This document shows, piece by piece, positions 8,185 to 15,920 of a stretch of DNA of 32,653 nt. Where the stretch lies: assembly GCA_009692065.1 (NCBI GenBank), contig SHZY01000059.1:1-32653 (forward strand), written 5' to 3'. The translations under genes were made by a program, and so were the position numbers. The stretch comes from Gemmataceae bacterium (GTDB taxonomy: Bacteria; Planctomycetota; Planctomycetia; Gemmatales; Gemmataceae). The notes beneath the pieces were generated by a model that was not told where the DNA came from, did no database searches, and saw only the letters and a list, made by a program, of their open reading frames with translations. The first letter of the stretch is position 1. Every line of letters begins with the position of its first letter.

Positions 8185-8200
8185 GCTTGCGCTGCGGGCT
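8185..8200 (+). repeat. 16-bp sequence shared with 4846-4861
   Basis: GCTTGCGCTGCGGGCT occurs exactly here, just upstream of the DUF1559 start, and at 4846-4861 beside the terminator of the esterase gene. Both follow a 'GCGAG..' hairpin-like stretch. It is probably part of another dispersed repeat family. Confidence 0.5.
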
Positions 8201-8222
8201 CCGTTTCAGGGTAGGACCAGCC

Positions 8223-9224
8223 ATGAATGACAATCGCCGTCGATCCGCGTTTACGATGATCGAACTTCTCGTCGTCGTCGCCATCATCGGCACGCTGCTG
8301 GCGCTGATGGTCCCGGCGGCACAGAGGGTGCGCGAAGCCGCCAACCGTGCCGTGTGCGCGAATAACCTCAAGCAGATGGGGTTGGCCCTGCACCTTTATT
8401 ATGACAGTTACGGCCATTTCCCGCCGAGTTACATCTATGCCGAGCCGGGCGGCCCACCCCCGGTGAACCCTCCCAAAATCGAAGGAGGCATGCGGCCAGC
8501 TCGCTCTGGCTTCTTTGTAAGCGACAGGCCGATCGGCCCACCGATTCTCCCTAACCAGGGGCCCGGCTGGGGGTGGGGCTCACTCTTGTTGCCCTATCTT
8601 GAACAACGGCCGCTCTTCAGTCAGATCGACTTCCAAACCCCGGTCGAAGGTCCTGGCGCCGCGTCGATCCGCACGACGGTACTGCAAGTTTACATCTGCC
8701 CCTCCGACAACAACACCGGCATCGCTACCTTGACGGGGAACATCGGCCAGCCCATCGCCAACGCCGCTACCAATAGCTATGCGGCCTGCTACGGCTACCT
8801 CGGAAATCTGGATTATGTCCCCCATCTTGGCAAAGGTCTGATGGGACGAAACACCAAATACGCGGCCCGGCATGTACCCGATGGGCTGAGCAACACCATC
8901 GCCATCGGCGAGCGGGCCTGCTGGCTGGCGCAGACGCCGTGGGCGGGCGTCCTAACCGACGTGGCAGCCGTGACCGCGCCCGGCGCCCCCGTCTACGCCA
9001 CGATCATGGTGGGATCGCCGACGCAGGTGATGGCCCGGATCAGCAATCGACCCTTGCTGTCTCCGAACTCGGAACCCTACGATTTCTTCTCGGCCCATTC
9101 GAACCGCGTCCAGTTCGTCTTCGCGGATGCATCGGTCCATGCAATCAGCAGCAGCGTGTCCGTTCCGGTCTTGCGTGCCCTGGCCACACGTGCCGGCAGC
9201 GAAGTGTTCGTCTTGGAAGACTAG
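8223..9224 (+). CDS. DUF1559 protein with type IV pilin-like N-terminus
   Basis: The 333-residue protein opens with MNDNRRRSAFTMIELLVVVA, a prepilin-type leader and methylation motif, followed by the hydrophobic helix IIGTLLALMVPAAQRVREAA. Next come the DUF1559 signatures NNLKQMGLALHLYYDSYGHFPPSY, VYICPSD and HVPDGLSNTIAIGERACW. The C-terminal block HSNRVQFVFADASVHAISSSV is the planctomycete H-X9-D(G) motif, with Ala in place of the usual Gly. Such proteins are pseudopilin-like and extracytoplasmic, present in many copies per planctomycete genome. Substrate or partner is unknown. I chose the ATG at 8223 because it puts the leader at the N-terminus and a GTAGGA lies just upstream; the longer upstream frame runs into a repeat. 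Confidence 0.93.
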   Translation: MNDNRRRSAFTMIELLVVVAIIGTLLALMVPAAQRVREAANRAVCANNLKQMGLALHLYYDSYGHFPPSYIYAEPGGPPPVNPPKIEGGMRPARSGFFVSDRPIGPPILPNQGPGWGWGSLLLPYLEQRPLFSQIDFQTPVEGPGAASIRTTVLQVYICPSDNNTGIATLTGNIGQPIANAATNSYAACYGYLGNLDYVPHLGKGLMGRNTKYAARHVPDGLSNTIAIGERACWLAQTPWAGVLTDVAAVTAPGAPVYATIMVGSPTQVMARISNRPLLSPNSEPYDFFSAHSNRVQFVFADASVHAISSSVSVPVLRALATRAGSEVFVLED

Positions 9225-9237
9225 ATTTCATTTTGCA

Positions 9238-9287
9238 GCTTGCGGCTTGGCGTTCGCGTGACACCCTGCGGACGCTAAGCCGCAAGC
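9238..9287. repeat. Inverted repeat upstream of the lipoprotein gene
   Basis: Left arm GCTTGCGGCTTGGCGTTCGC (9238-9257) pairs 18 of 20 with 9268-9287. The related pair at 29993-30048 shares the cores GCGTTCGC and GCCGCAAGCGGC, so these are two copies of one family. It lies between the DUF1559 stop and the next start. Confidence 0.75.
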
Positions 9288-9307
9288 GGCGAAAAAGGGC
9301 GGCAGCG

Positions 9308-9871
9308 ATGATCAGGCCGAATTCATGCTTCTTGCCGCACCGTCGAGTCTGCGTCCTCCTCGTCTTTGGTGTCGTGCTGACCGGCTGCGATTCGCGCCCG
9401 AGCGCACCCCCCTTGCAGGACGGCCCGGTTTACAGCGAACCGACGGAGGGCTTCCGTTTCTTTGTGCCGGAGGGCTGGAAGCAGCGTGCCCGCGGCTCAG
9501 TGCCCCCGGGAAGGATTGAGAGCGAGCGGATGCTGGTCGAGTACAAGTGCATTACTTGCACCGCGCCGGGCACGCTCCTGGTTACCGTGGCCGACGTACC
9601 GCTGGATACTCCGCTGACCGAGTATGTGACGAAAAGCACGCTGACCGATGAAAGATGGCGATTGATCACGCCGGCCCAGGAATTCACCATCAATAACGTT
9701 CCGGCGGCGCGGATCATCCATGCGATGAACACCGGCGCTGACGAGGTCACCAAGGAAACCGTGGCCATAAGGCGCGGCGAGCGCGTCTATTTCTTCAAAG
9801 GCTCCTGGGGCCGGGCCGACGAGAAGGCGCGCCAGGCAATCCGAACGGCCATCGATACGATCGTGTGGTAG
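9308..9871 (+). CDS. Putative lipoprotein of unknown function
   Basis: The 187-residue protein has a lipoprotein signal: a basic start (MIRPNSCFLPHRR), the hydrophobic core VCVLLVFGVVL, then the lipobox LTGC with Cys at about residue 25. The mature part has a 'Y..P..GF.F.VPEGW' opening (EPTEGFRFFVPEGWKQ), then beta-rich segments ending in an amphipathic helix DEKARQAIRTAIDTIVW. This resembles small surface lipoproteins of the PsbP/DcrB-like type, but I cannot assign a family. A pair of cysteines (KCITCTAPG) is odd for an exported protein and may form a disulfide. I chose the ATG at 9308 because only this start gives the lipoprotein signal; an upstream extension runs through the repeat. Confidence 0.8.
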   Translation: MIRPNSCFLPHRRVCVLLVFGVVLTGCDSRPSAPPLQDGPVYSEPTEGFRFFVPEGWKQRARGSVPPGRIESERMLVEYKCITCTAPGTLLVTVADVPLDTPLTEYVTKSTLTDERWRLITPAQEFTINNVPAARIIHAMNTGADEVTKETVAIRRGERVYFFKGSWGRADEKARQAIRTAIDTIVW

Positions 9872-9902
9872 TTCGGATTTCCTCGAACAGCCCCTTCGCA
9901 CT

Positions 9903-11624
9903 ATGCCCGAACCATCGCTAACTTCACTCCTGGCAGTCATCCCGACGCTGGTCCTCGCGGGACCGGCAATGATTTTGGCGGCGCTGTGCCCGGTCGTGTT
10001 CGCGGGCCTCGCGCTGTGGTGGCGCCGCTGGGGCGTTTTCCTGGGCGTCGTCAGCGTCAACAGTTCACTGTATCTGGCCCACGCCTGGTTTCGCGGCAAC
10101 GCCGACGGCGCCTGGTGGGGAACGGTCCAGGCAATCTACGTTTTACTGGCGTTCGTTTCTTGCATCGGCGCGATCGTTTGCTTTTGGCGCGTGCGGCGCA
10201 TGCTGCGATCCGATTCAGGCGCCGCGTTGACGCCGGGCCGCGTTTTGCTGCCGGTTCTCGCAACGGCCAGCATGATCGGCTTGAGCGCTGCACTTTACGG
10301 ACTGATTGAAGGTGCGATCTTGCGCTGGCCCTGGCGTGAAGGACTGCCCTTGCTTGCGGCAGCGTTGGGCGGGACCTTCTACTTGTTGTGCGTCGGATTT
10401 TTTCGCCGAGCGCCGGAGGTGCGGGCACGAACGGAAGTAGCGCTCCTGGTGGCACTGGCCCTCGGCTGCGTCCTTTCGGGAGTCATCAGCATTCCACCCG
10501 CTGACGTTCAGATCGTCTGGACGTTTGAGGCACCGGATCGAGGGCTGATCTACTCCACGCCGCGGGTGGATGGCGATCAAATCTTCGTCAGCGTCGCCCA
10601 CACGGCCGGGCTCAAGCAATTCGGGGCCGTCTATTGCCTGGATCGCAACACGGGTAAAAGAATCTGGACCTTCAACCGCGCTGGCAAGATGAAACAGATT
10701 CTTTCCTCCCCCGCACTTGACTCAGGCCGGCTGTACGTTGGTGAGGGCCTGCACGAGGACACCGATTGCGGCATGTACTGCCTGGATGCCTCGACGGGCC
10801 AGGAAATCTGGCGTTTCGCTACCAAGAGCCATGTCGAATCGAGCCCGCGCGTTGCCGACGGCTGTGTCTTCTTCGGCGCCGGCGACGACGGCGTTTACTG
10901 CGTGGACGCGGCGACCGGCTCACTGCGCTGGAACTTCCCCGGCCTGCACGTCGATGCGACACCGGCCCTCGCGGGTAACCGCCTCTATGCGGGCAGCGCC
11001 TATGGAAAACCCGAGATGCTCTGCCTTGACACCGCCACTGGCCGGCCGCTCTGGCGCACGCCCAGTGATGTCTCCGTGTTCGGCTCGCCCACGGTGGCTG
11101 ATAACCAGGTGTTCTTCGGTGTCGGCAACGGCAAGCTGACGCGCAGCGTTCCCAACCCGGCAGGTAGGCTGGCGTGCCTCGACGCCACGACCGGCGCCGA
11201 ACTCTGGCGATTCGAAGTCCCCGACGCCGTGCTCGCCGCACCGGCGCTCGCAGGTGACCTCGTCTACTTCGGCTCACGTGATGGGTACTGCTACTGCCTG
11301 ACTCGCCGCGACGGCCGAGAGCAGTGGAAGAAGGACTTCGGCAGCCCCGTGGTGGCCGCCCCACTGATATCCGATAATCATCTTTTCGCTGTGGTGTTCG
11401 GCGGCACCTTGCATTGCCTCGACGCGCGCTCGGGCGCCGCGCTCTGGCACTTCGACGTCGGCAAGCACTCACGCACAACACCGCAGCTTGTTTCCAGCCC
11501 GGCGCTCGCGCACTCCGCCGACGACACCGGCCCGCAGCTCTATCTGGGAACCGGGCTCTACTACTCGATTAATATAGCCGCGGTGGTGTATCGCCTTAAG
11601 GCTCCGGTGAGCCGAGGTCCGTGA
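9903..11624 (+). CDS. Membrane-anchored PQQ-type beta-propeller protein
   Basis: The 573-residue protein has an N-terminal third (residues 1-198) with about six hydrophobic segments, for example TLVLAGPAMILAALCPVVFAG and TEVALLVALALGCVLSGVIS. A C-terminal beta-propeller starts near residue 200. The propeller blades carry the PQQ/tryptophan-docking pattern 'A.D..TG...W.F', seen as YCLDRNTGKRIWTFN, YCLDASTGQEIWRFA, YCVDAATGSLRWNFPG, LCLDTATGRPLWR, ACLDATTGAELWRFE and HCLDARSGAALWHFD. Such blades are typical of PQQ-like repeat proteins, including BamB-like scaffolds. No quinoprotein dehydrogenase active-site residues are evident, so enzyme activity is doubtful. Start ATG 9903 follows the lipoprotein stop by 31 bases, suggesting an operon. 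The propeller should lie outside the cytoplasm if the helix count is even. Confidence 0.88.
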   Translation: MPEPSLTSLLAVIPTLVLAGPAMILAALCPVVFAGLALWWRRWGVFLGVVSVNSSLYLAHAWFRGNADGAWWGTVQAIYVLLAFVSCIGAIVCFWRVRRMLRSDSGAALTPGRVLLPVLATASMIGLSAALYGLIEGAILRWPWREGLPLLAAALGGTFYLLCVGFFRRAPEVRARTEVALLVALALGCVLSGVISIPPADVQIVWTFEAPDRGLIYSTPRVDGDQIFVSVAHTAGLKQFGAVYCLDRNTGKRIWTFNRAGKMKQILSSPALDSGRLYVGEGLHEDTDCGMYCLDASTGQEIWRFATKSHVESSPRVADGCVFFGAGDDGVYCVDAATGSLRWNFPGLHVDATPALAGNRLYAGSAYGKPEMLCLDTATGRPLWRTPSDVSVFGSPTVADNQVFFGVGNGKLTRSVPNPAGRLACLDATTGAELWRFEVPDAVLAAPALAGDLVYFGSRDGYCYCLTRRDGREQWKKDFGSPVVAAPLISDNHLFAVVFGGTLHCLDARSGAALWHFDVGKHSRTTPQLVSSPALAHSADDTGPQLYLGTGLYYSINIAAVVYRLKAPVSRGP

Positions 11625-11731
11625 GAAGACGAGGCCCCGAAAGCCAAGTCATCGCTTGCAATCCCCCAGCGGCTCACTTATATTGGTAAGTAATTGGCCG
11701 GATTGCTCAGATTGCTTGAGGCCAGTGTCTC

Positions 11732-13189
11732 ATGGTTCCTAGACAAATACCCGCTCGTTGTTCGGGCCCCCTCGACCGCCGCACCTGGCTGAAGGTCGGC
11801 GGCTTGAGCCTCGGCGCGCTGTGTGCCGGCATTTCGCCCAGCCTGGCGCAAACGCTTGCCGCACGCGCGGATGCCGATTTCTCCGTGATCCTCTTCTGGG
11901 CCAACGGCGGGCCGAGCCATCTCGATACGTTCGATCTAAAGCCCGGCGCGCCGGCGGAGATACGCGGCGAGTTTAGGCCAATCCGCACCAACGTCCTCGG
12001 CATCGATATCTGCGAGCACATGCCAAAGCTGTCTCGCCTGGCTGACAAGTTCACGATCGTGCGCAGCCTGCACCACGAGCGCGGCGAGCACTCCGGCGGC
12101 ACCCATCGCTTCCTCACGGGGCACTCGTCGCTGCAGGCCAACCTGCCCAATTCGGAGAATCCCGAGGTCGGGGCGATTGTCGCGAAGCACTTGGAGCATT
12201 CTCTCCCCTCTCCCCTTGGGGGAGAGGGGCCGGGGGTGAGGGGTGGCGTGCCCCGTTTCGTCGGCGACACGCAGTTCTATGGCGCCGGCCCCGCGTATCT
12301 GGGCCGTGCCTACGCGCCGTTCATGGTCAATCCGAACAACCCGATCTCCGCGAGCGGCAACAACATCTACGACCCGATCCCGATTTTTCCCACCGACGAT
12401 GGCCGAGCGGGGGCGGTCCAGCTCGCCTCCGATTCCACGCTTCGACTTCACTATCGGGCCAACTTGCTCGATCACGTCGACAGTTTTCGGCGTCAGGCCG
12501 AGCGCTCCGGTTCCATGGAAACCTGGGATCGCCACCATCGCCGGGCCGTCGAGATTCTCTCGAGCAGCCGAACTCGCGATGCCTTCGATCTCGCGAAAGA
12601 ACCGACGCTAATTAGGCAGCGCTACGGCGATACGCTCTGGGGCAAGAGCTTGCTGACCTGCCGCCGACTGGTGGAAGCCGGCAGCCGCTTCGTCCAATGT
12701 CAGGCGACGTATCGGCTGCCGCAGTCGGTGGGCCGCACTAGCAACTGGGACGATCACTCTGTCAACGCCCACATTTTCGACGCCTATCGGCTCAAGCTGC
12801 CGGTACTCGATCATGCGATGTCGGCACTCATCGAAGATCTGTACGCGCGCGGCCTCGATCGGCGCGTGCTCTTCATCTTCTGCGGCGAGTTCGGCCGCAC
12901 GCCGAGGCTGAACAACCCAGATCCTTCCGGCCGGCCGGGCCGCGACCATTGGCCACGCGCCATGAGCGTTTTCCTCGCCGGCGGCGGCTTGCGGATGGGC
13001 CAGGTGATCGGCGCCACCAACCCGCGCGGCGAATATCCAACGCAGAGGCCACTCGACAGCAACAGCCTGTTGGCAACAATCTATCGCCGCTTCGGCATCG
13101 ATCTGTCGGAGCATCTGCACGATCAAACGGGCCGGCCGATTCCGATCTTGCCGCGAGGGGAAGTGATTCGGGAGTTGGTGGTCGGATAG
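11732..13189 (+). CDS. DUF1501 family protein, Tat-exported, with an in-frame repeat insertion
   Basis: This 485-residue DUF1501 protein has a twin-arginine-type leader DRRTWLKVGGLSLGALCAG. The conserved blocks are WANGGPSHLDTFDLKPGAP, RGEFRPIRTNVLGIDICEHMP, LVEAGSRFVQCQATYRLP, CGEFGRTPRLNNPD and GRDHWPRAMSVFLAGGGLRMG. The GGPS Ser and the Asp pair are retained. Residues about 156-171 (HSLPSPLGGEGPGVRG) are encoded by a G/C-rich palindromic repeat also found in the CBM9-like gene. It falls between the blocks AIVAKHLE and GGVPRFVGDTQFYG, probably a surface loop. No DUF1549/DUF1553 partner is adjacent. The gene converges on the pseudo-receiver signalling gene over a perfect hairpin. Enzyme activity of DUF1501 proteins is unproven. 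Confidence 0.93.
   Translation: MVPRQIPARCSGPLDRRTWLKVGGLSLGALCAGISPSLAQTLAARADADFSVILFWANGGPSHLDTFDLKPGAPAEIRGEFRPIRTNVLGIDICEHMPKLSRLADKFTIVRSLHHERGEHSGGTHRFLTGHSSLQANLPNSENPEVGAIVAKHLEHSLPSPLGGEGPGVRGGVPRFVGDTQFYGAGPAYLGRAYAPFMVNPNNPISASGNNIYDPIPIFPTDDGRAGAVQLASDSTLRLHYRANLLDHVDSFRRQAERSGSMETWDRHHRRAVEILSSSRTRDAFDLAKEPTLIRQRYGDTLWGKSLLTCRRLVEAGSRFVQCQATYRLPQSVGRTSNWDDHSVNAHIFDAYRLKLPVLDHAMSALIEDLYARGLDRRVLFIFCGEFGRTPRLNNPDPSGRPGRDHWPRAMSVFLAGGGLRMGQVIGATNPRGEYPTQRPLDSNSLLATIYRRFGIDLSEHLHDQTGRPIPILPRGEVIRELVVG
12198..12243. repeat. C/G-rich palindromic repeat, copy 2, inside a DUF1501 gene
   Basis: Reverse-complement copy of the unit at 3484-3525. Its hairpin pairs CCCCTCTCCCC with GGGGAGAGGGG around a TT, and GCCGGGGGTGAGGG follows. 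It keeps the DUF1501 frame open and encodes a Pro/Gly/Ser-rich loop. Confidence 0.85.
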
Positions 13190-13213
13190 GGCGACCGGCG
13201 TCTGCATGCCTCC

Positions 13214-13276
13214 CCATATAGCCCGCCGTTTACGGCGGGTAGGCTGCACACCCGCCGTAAACGGCGGGCTATATGG
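13214..13276. terminator. Perfect 27-bp inverted repeat between convergent genes
   Basis: Arms 13214-13240 and 13250-13276 are exact complements with a nine-base loop. Each arm contains its own palindrome, CCCGCCG-TTTA-CGGCGGG, so the DNA could fold as a cruciform. The position between the stops of two convergent genes (13189 plus, 13299 minus) suggests a bidirectional terminator, though no T-tract is present. The core is in the style of dispersed planctomycete repeats. Confidence 0.8.
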
Positions 13277-13298
13277 ACAAGTCAAATCCTGAATCAGT

Positions 13299-14540
13299 TC
13301 ACAGATTCCCGACTTTCTCCCACCAATGATCCTTCGGATGGCGCCGCTGCAATCGCTCCGCCAGCAACCACGCCAGGAACAGCCCGTAGTGCGGATTCTC
13401 CTTGATGGCTAGGACGAAGTCCTTCTTCGACATCTGAATCAGTGCCCCGTCCGTCGTGGCACGCACGGTGGCCGTGCGGCGATTGCCCAGGAGAAACGCC
13501 ATCTCACCCATCAAGATGTCGTCGGCCGACAGCGCTGAGAATACCTCGCCCTTCACGATCACGTCGTAGCGGCCCTTCGCGACGTAATAGAGAAAATCGC
13601 CGGCCTCTCCCTCCTTGAAGACGATGTCGCCGGGCCGAATCACAAGCGGGGCGATGTGTTCGAACAGAGCCGGCTGCGCATTGGCGCAATCGGCCAGGTG
13701 CTCGATCTCGAAGGTCACCGCGTTGCCCTTGTCGTTGTAGGTGAGATTCTTGGTGTACTTGCGCGTCATCTTGATGCCGCGGCCGTGCAGGGCGTAGACG
13801 TTCTCGGTCTGGGCGGGATCCTTGAGTCCGCGCCAATCGAACCCCGGCCCTTCATCGGCGACGAGGAATGTCGAATTCGTCGGCGCGATGGTGTATTCGA
13901 ATAGGACGCGTTTATCGCGTACCGCGGGGTCGTCGCACTTCTTGGCGATCAGATCGCGCATCATGTTGCCGTCTTCGAGCCAGGCGCTCTTTTCCGCATA
14001 GGTGACGCCGCAGTTGCCGTGCTCGATGCCGTTGATGAGCATCTCGGTCATGGCAATGCTGATCTGCATCTTGCCCGAAGAGTCGATCTTGTTGGCGTTG
14101 TAGAGGAAATTGCACAGCATGTTGGCGTAGCAGTTGGCCTCGATGGTGTCATTGTGAAGTTGATAGGATGCCGACAGGGCCTGCACCAGATCGAAGCCAA
14201 TGCCACGCTGAAACAGGATGCGCTGGTTCTTGACGATGATGCCGAGAATCTTGGCCAGGTACTTTTCGACGTCATCCTCGGCGAGGCTGGCAATCAGATT
14301 GGTGCCCGGCGTTTTTTCCACGCGTTCGCTCGTGTCGTAGTCGTTGCAAAAGGCGACGATGCTGGCATTGAGAAGCCACGGATCCTTCAATATGCACTCG
14401 AGCAAGGCGAAGCCGTCGATGGCAGGATCGGAGAAATTGATGAACGCGAGGTCCGGCACCTCGAAGTTGAGAAACTCAAGGGCCTCGTTCACGCTGCGGA
14501 CCGGCACCAGTTCGGCGTCAAAGCCGGCGCACGATTTCAC
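13299..14540 (-). CDS. Pseudo-receiver / HATPase (anti-sigma-like) / cyclic-nucleotide-binding signalling protein, 5' end frameshifted
   Basis: The 413-residue open frame from a GTG has three parts. Residues 1-85 look like a response-regulator receiver lacking its first strand. The phosphoacceptor block reads PDLAFINFSDPAIDG, so Asn35 replaces the usual Asp. Residues about 155-280 are an RsbW/HATPase_c_2-like domain with N-box EMLINGIEHGN, G1 box DEGPGFD and G2 box LHGRGIKM. Residues about 290-395 are a cyclic-nucleotide-binding jelly roll (IRPGDIVFKEGEAGD and GEMAFLLGNRRTATVRA). No start signal precedes 14540. An ATG at 14599 with GGAGG six bases upstream encodes MRTVPFITSDQTLLTV, exactly the missing first strand and helix, but in another frame. 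Removing one GT at 14551-14554 joins them. So the gene is probably mutated, or the assembly has a two-base error. It is likely a cytoplasmic stress or partner-switch regulator; no sigma or STAS partner is nearby. Confidence 0.85.
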   Translation of the reverse strand: MKSCAGFDAELVPVRSVNEALEFLNFEVPDLAFINFSDPAIDGFALLECILKDPWLLNASIVAFCNDYDTSERVEKTPGTNLIASLAEDDVEKYLAKILGIIVKNQRILFQRGIGFDLVQALSASYQLHNDTIEANCYANMLCNFLYNANKIDSSGKMQISIAMTEMLINGIEHGNCGVTYAEKSAWLEDGNMMRDLIAKKCDDPAVRDKRVLFEYTIAPTNSTFLVADEGPGFDWRGLKDPAQTENVYALHGRGIKMTRKYTKNLTYNDKGNAVTFEIEHLADCANAQPALFEHIAPLVIRPGDIVFKEGEAGDFLYYVAKGRYDVIVKGEVFSALSADDILMGEMAFLLGNRRTATVRATTDGALIQMSKKDFVLAIKENPHYGLFLAWLLAERLQRRHPKDHWWEKVGNL

Positions 14541-14843
14541 GATTGGCAGTACACGGTCAAAAGCGTCTGATCGCTCGTGATGAAGGGGACCGTTCGCATG
14601 GCATTCCTCCCCGGCGACACGAATTCAGACCCGACGACTCACACCGTCAGCATATTTCCAGCCGGCACCAACTTCCAGTTCTCCTTTACCGAGCACCAAC
14701 AAGACCCGTCGCGGTACTCGCTCGGCGGTTTAGCGCACCGAACGAAATTAACAACTTCCCGATTTGCCAGCCGTTACTGGTTGCGTTTGCCCACCATTTC
14801 CGCAAAATAGCTTCACGGACACTCCACAAGCGAGGACTACGCC

Positions 14844-15839
14844 ATGAACCCCGTTCGCGTCGGCAGCGGCTCCTTCCAGTATCACGTGGACGAACGCTGG
14901 GCGAAATATCCCGCCGTCGGCACCGCCGGCGAAGCAGTCGGCGTCGCCTGCGATTCGAACGACCGCGTCTACATCTTCCTGCGTGGGCCGCAACCCATCC
15001 AGGTTTTCGAGCGTGACGGCACTCCCGTCGCCGGCTGGGGCGAAGAAGACTTCACCCGCCCACACGGCATCTTCATCGGCAAGGACGACACACTTTATTG
15101 CAGCGACGACTTCGGCCATTGCGTCCGCGCCTTCTCGACCGACGGCAAGCCGCGCATGACGCTCGGCACCCCGAGCAAGGCCTCTGACACCGGCGCGACC
15201 AGTATCGACTATCGCACCATCAAGCATCCGGGGCCGCCGTTCAACTTCCCCTGCAATCTCGCCATCGGGCCAACCGGCGACCTATTCGTCGCCGACGGTT
15301 ACGGCAACGCGCGAGTCCATCGCTTCACGCCGGATGGCCGCCTGCTGAAATCCTGGGGCGAACCCGGCAGCGGGCCAGGCCAGTTCCATGTCGTGCATGG
15401 TATCGCCGTGGACAAAGAGGGAGTCGTTTACATTGCCGACCGTGAGAATCTGCGCATTCAGCTTTTCACGAGCGATGGCAAATTCGTCGGCGAGTGGGCC
15501 GACCTCGCGAGGCCGTGCCAGGTGTTCATCGACCCGGCGGGATGGGCCTACGTTGCGGAACTCGGCTTCCGCGCGGGGCGCTGGCCGGGCACCGGTTCGC
15601 CGCAGCCGGGGCAGACGGGGGGCCGCGTGAGCATCTTCGACCGCCAGGGCAAACTGCAAGCCCGCTGGGGCGGCGGCGAGAATCCAACTGCACCAGGCGA
15701 CTTCTTCGCGCCGCACGACATCTGGGTCGATTCGCACGGCGACGTCTACGTCGCCGAGGTCGCCCTTGCTGGCGGCGCGCGCGCCGGATTGGTGGCGGGG
15801 TCGTGTCATACGCTGCAGAAATTTGTGCGCATCCATTGA
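14844..15839 (+). CDS. NHL-repeat beta-propeller protein, probably cytoplasmic
   Basis: The 331-residue protein has no signal peptide and carries repeated NHL-type blades: VGVACDSNDRVYIFLRG.QPIQVFERDG, PHGIFIGKDDTLYCSDDFGHCVRAF, NLAIGPTGDLFVADGYGNARVHRF, GIAVDKEGVVYIADRENLRIQLF and HDIWVDSHGDVYVAEV. NHL propellers bind partners or ligands, and some resemble the peptidyl-amidating lyase domain. Here I see no conserved catalytic metal site with confidence. The spacing of blades suggests six, consistent with the length. The gene lies ahead of the Ldh_2-type dehydrogenase on the same strand with a hairpin repeat between, so the two may be co-transcribed in part. Function is unknown. Confidence 0.87.
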   Translation: MNPVRVGSGSFQYHVDERWAKYPAVGTAGEAVGVACDSNDRVYIFLRGPQPIQVFERDGTPVAGWGEEDFTRPHGIFIGKDDTLYCSDDFGHCVRAFSTDGKPRMTLGTPSKASDTGATSIDYRTIKHPGPPFNFPCNLAIGPTGDLFVADGYGNARVHRFTPDGRLLKSWGEPGSGPGQFHVVHGIAVDKEGVVYIADRENLRIQLFTSDGKFVGEWADLARPCQVFIDPAGWAYVAELGFRAGRWPGTGSPQPGQTGGRVSIFDRQGKLQARWGGGENPTAPGDFFAPHDIWVDSHGDVYVAEVALAGGARAGLVAGSCHTLQKFVRIH

Positions 15840-15844
15840 ACGGC

Positions 15845-15908
15845 CTTCGTTTAGCGCCCGCCCAAGAGCGCCGGGTCGCCGACGTTTTCGCGCGGGCGCT
15901 AAACGAAG
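15845..15908. repeat. Inverted repeat between the NHL and dehydrogenase genes
   Basis: Perfect 17-bp arms CTTCGTTTAGCGCCCGC (15845-15861) and its complement (15892-15908) flank a 30-base loop. The inner 15 bp are identical to the arms at 1847-1886. The right arm ends just before GAAGGAG, the ribosome binding site of the dehydrogenase, so folding could affect its translation. Confidence 0.75.
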
Positions 15909-15920
15909 AAGGAGTAGCGA

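Noticed and set aside
8939..9307. Upstream extension of the lipoprotein gene into the DUF1559 gene
   Set aside because: The extension overlaps a real gene in another frame and runs through an inverted repeat; only the start at 9308 gives a lipoprotein signal.
14537..14599. Programmed minus-one frameshifting to join the receiver start to the main frame
   Set aside because: The candidate site GCTTTTG is not a good slippery heptamer and the best-fitting repair is a two-base change at GTGT, so an indel is more likely.
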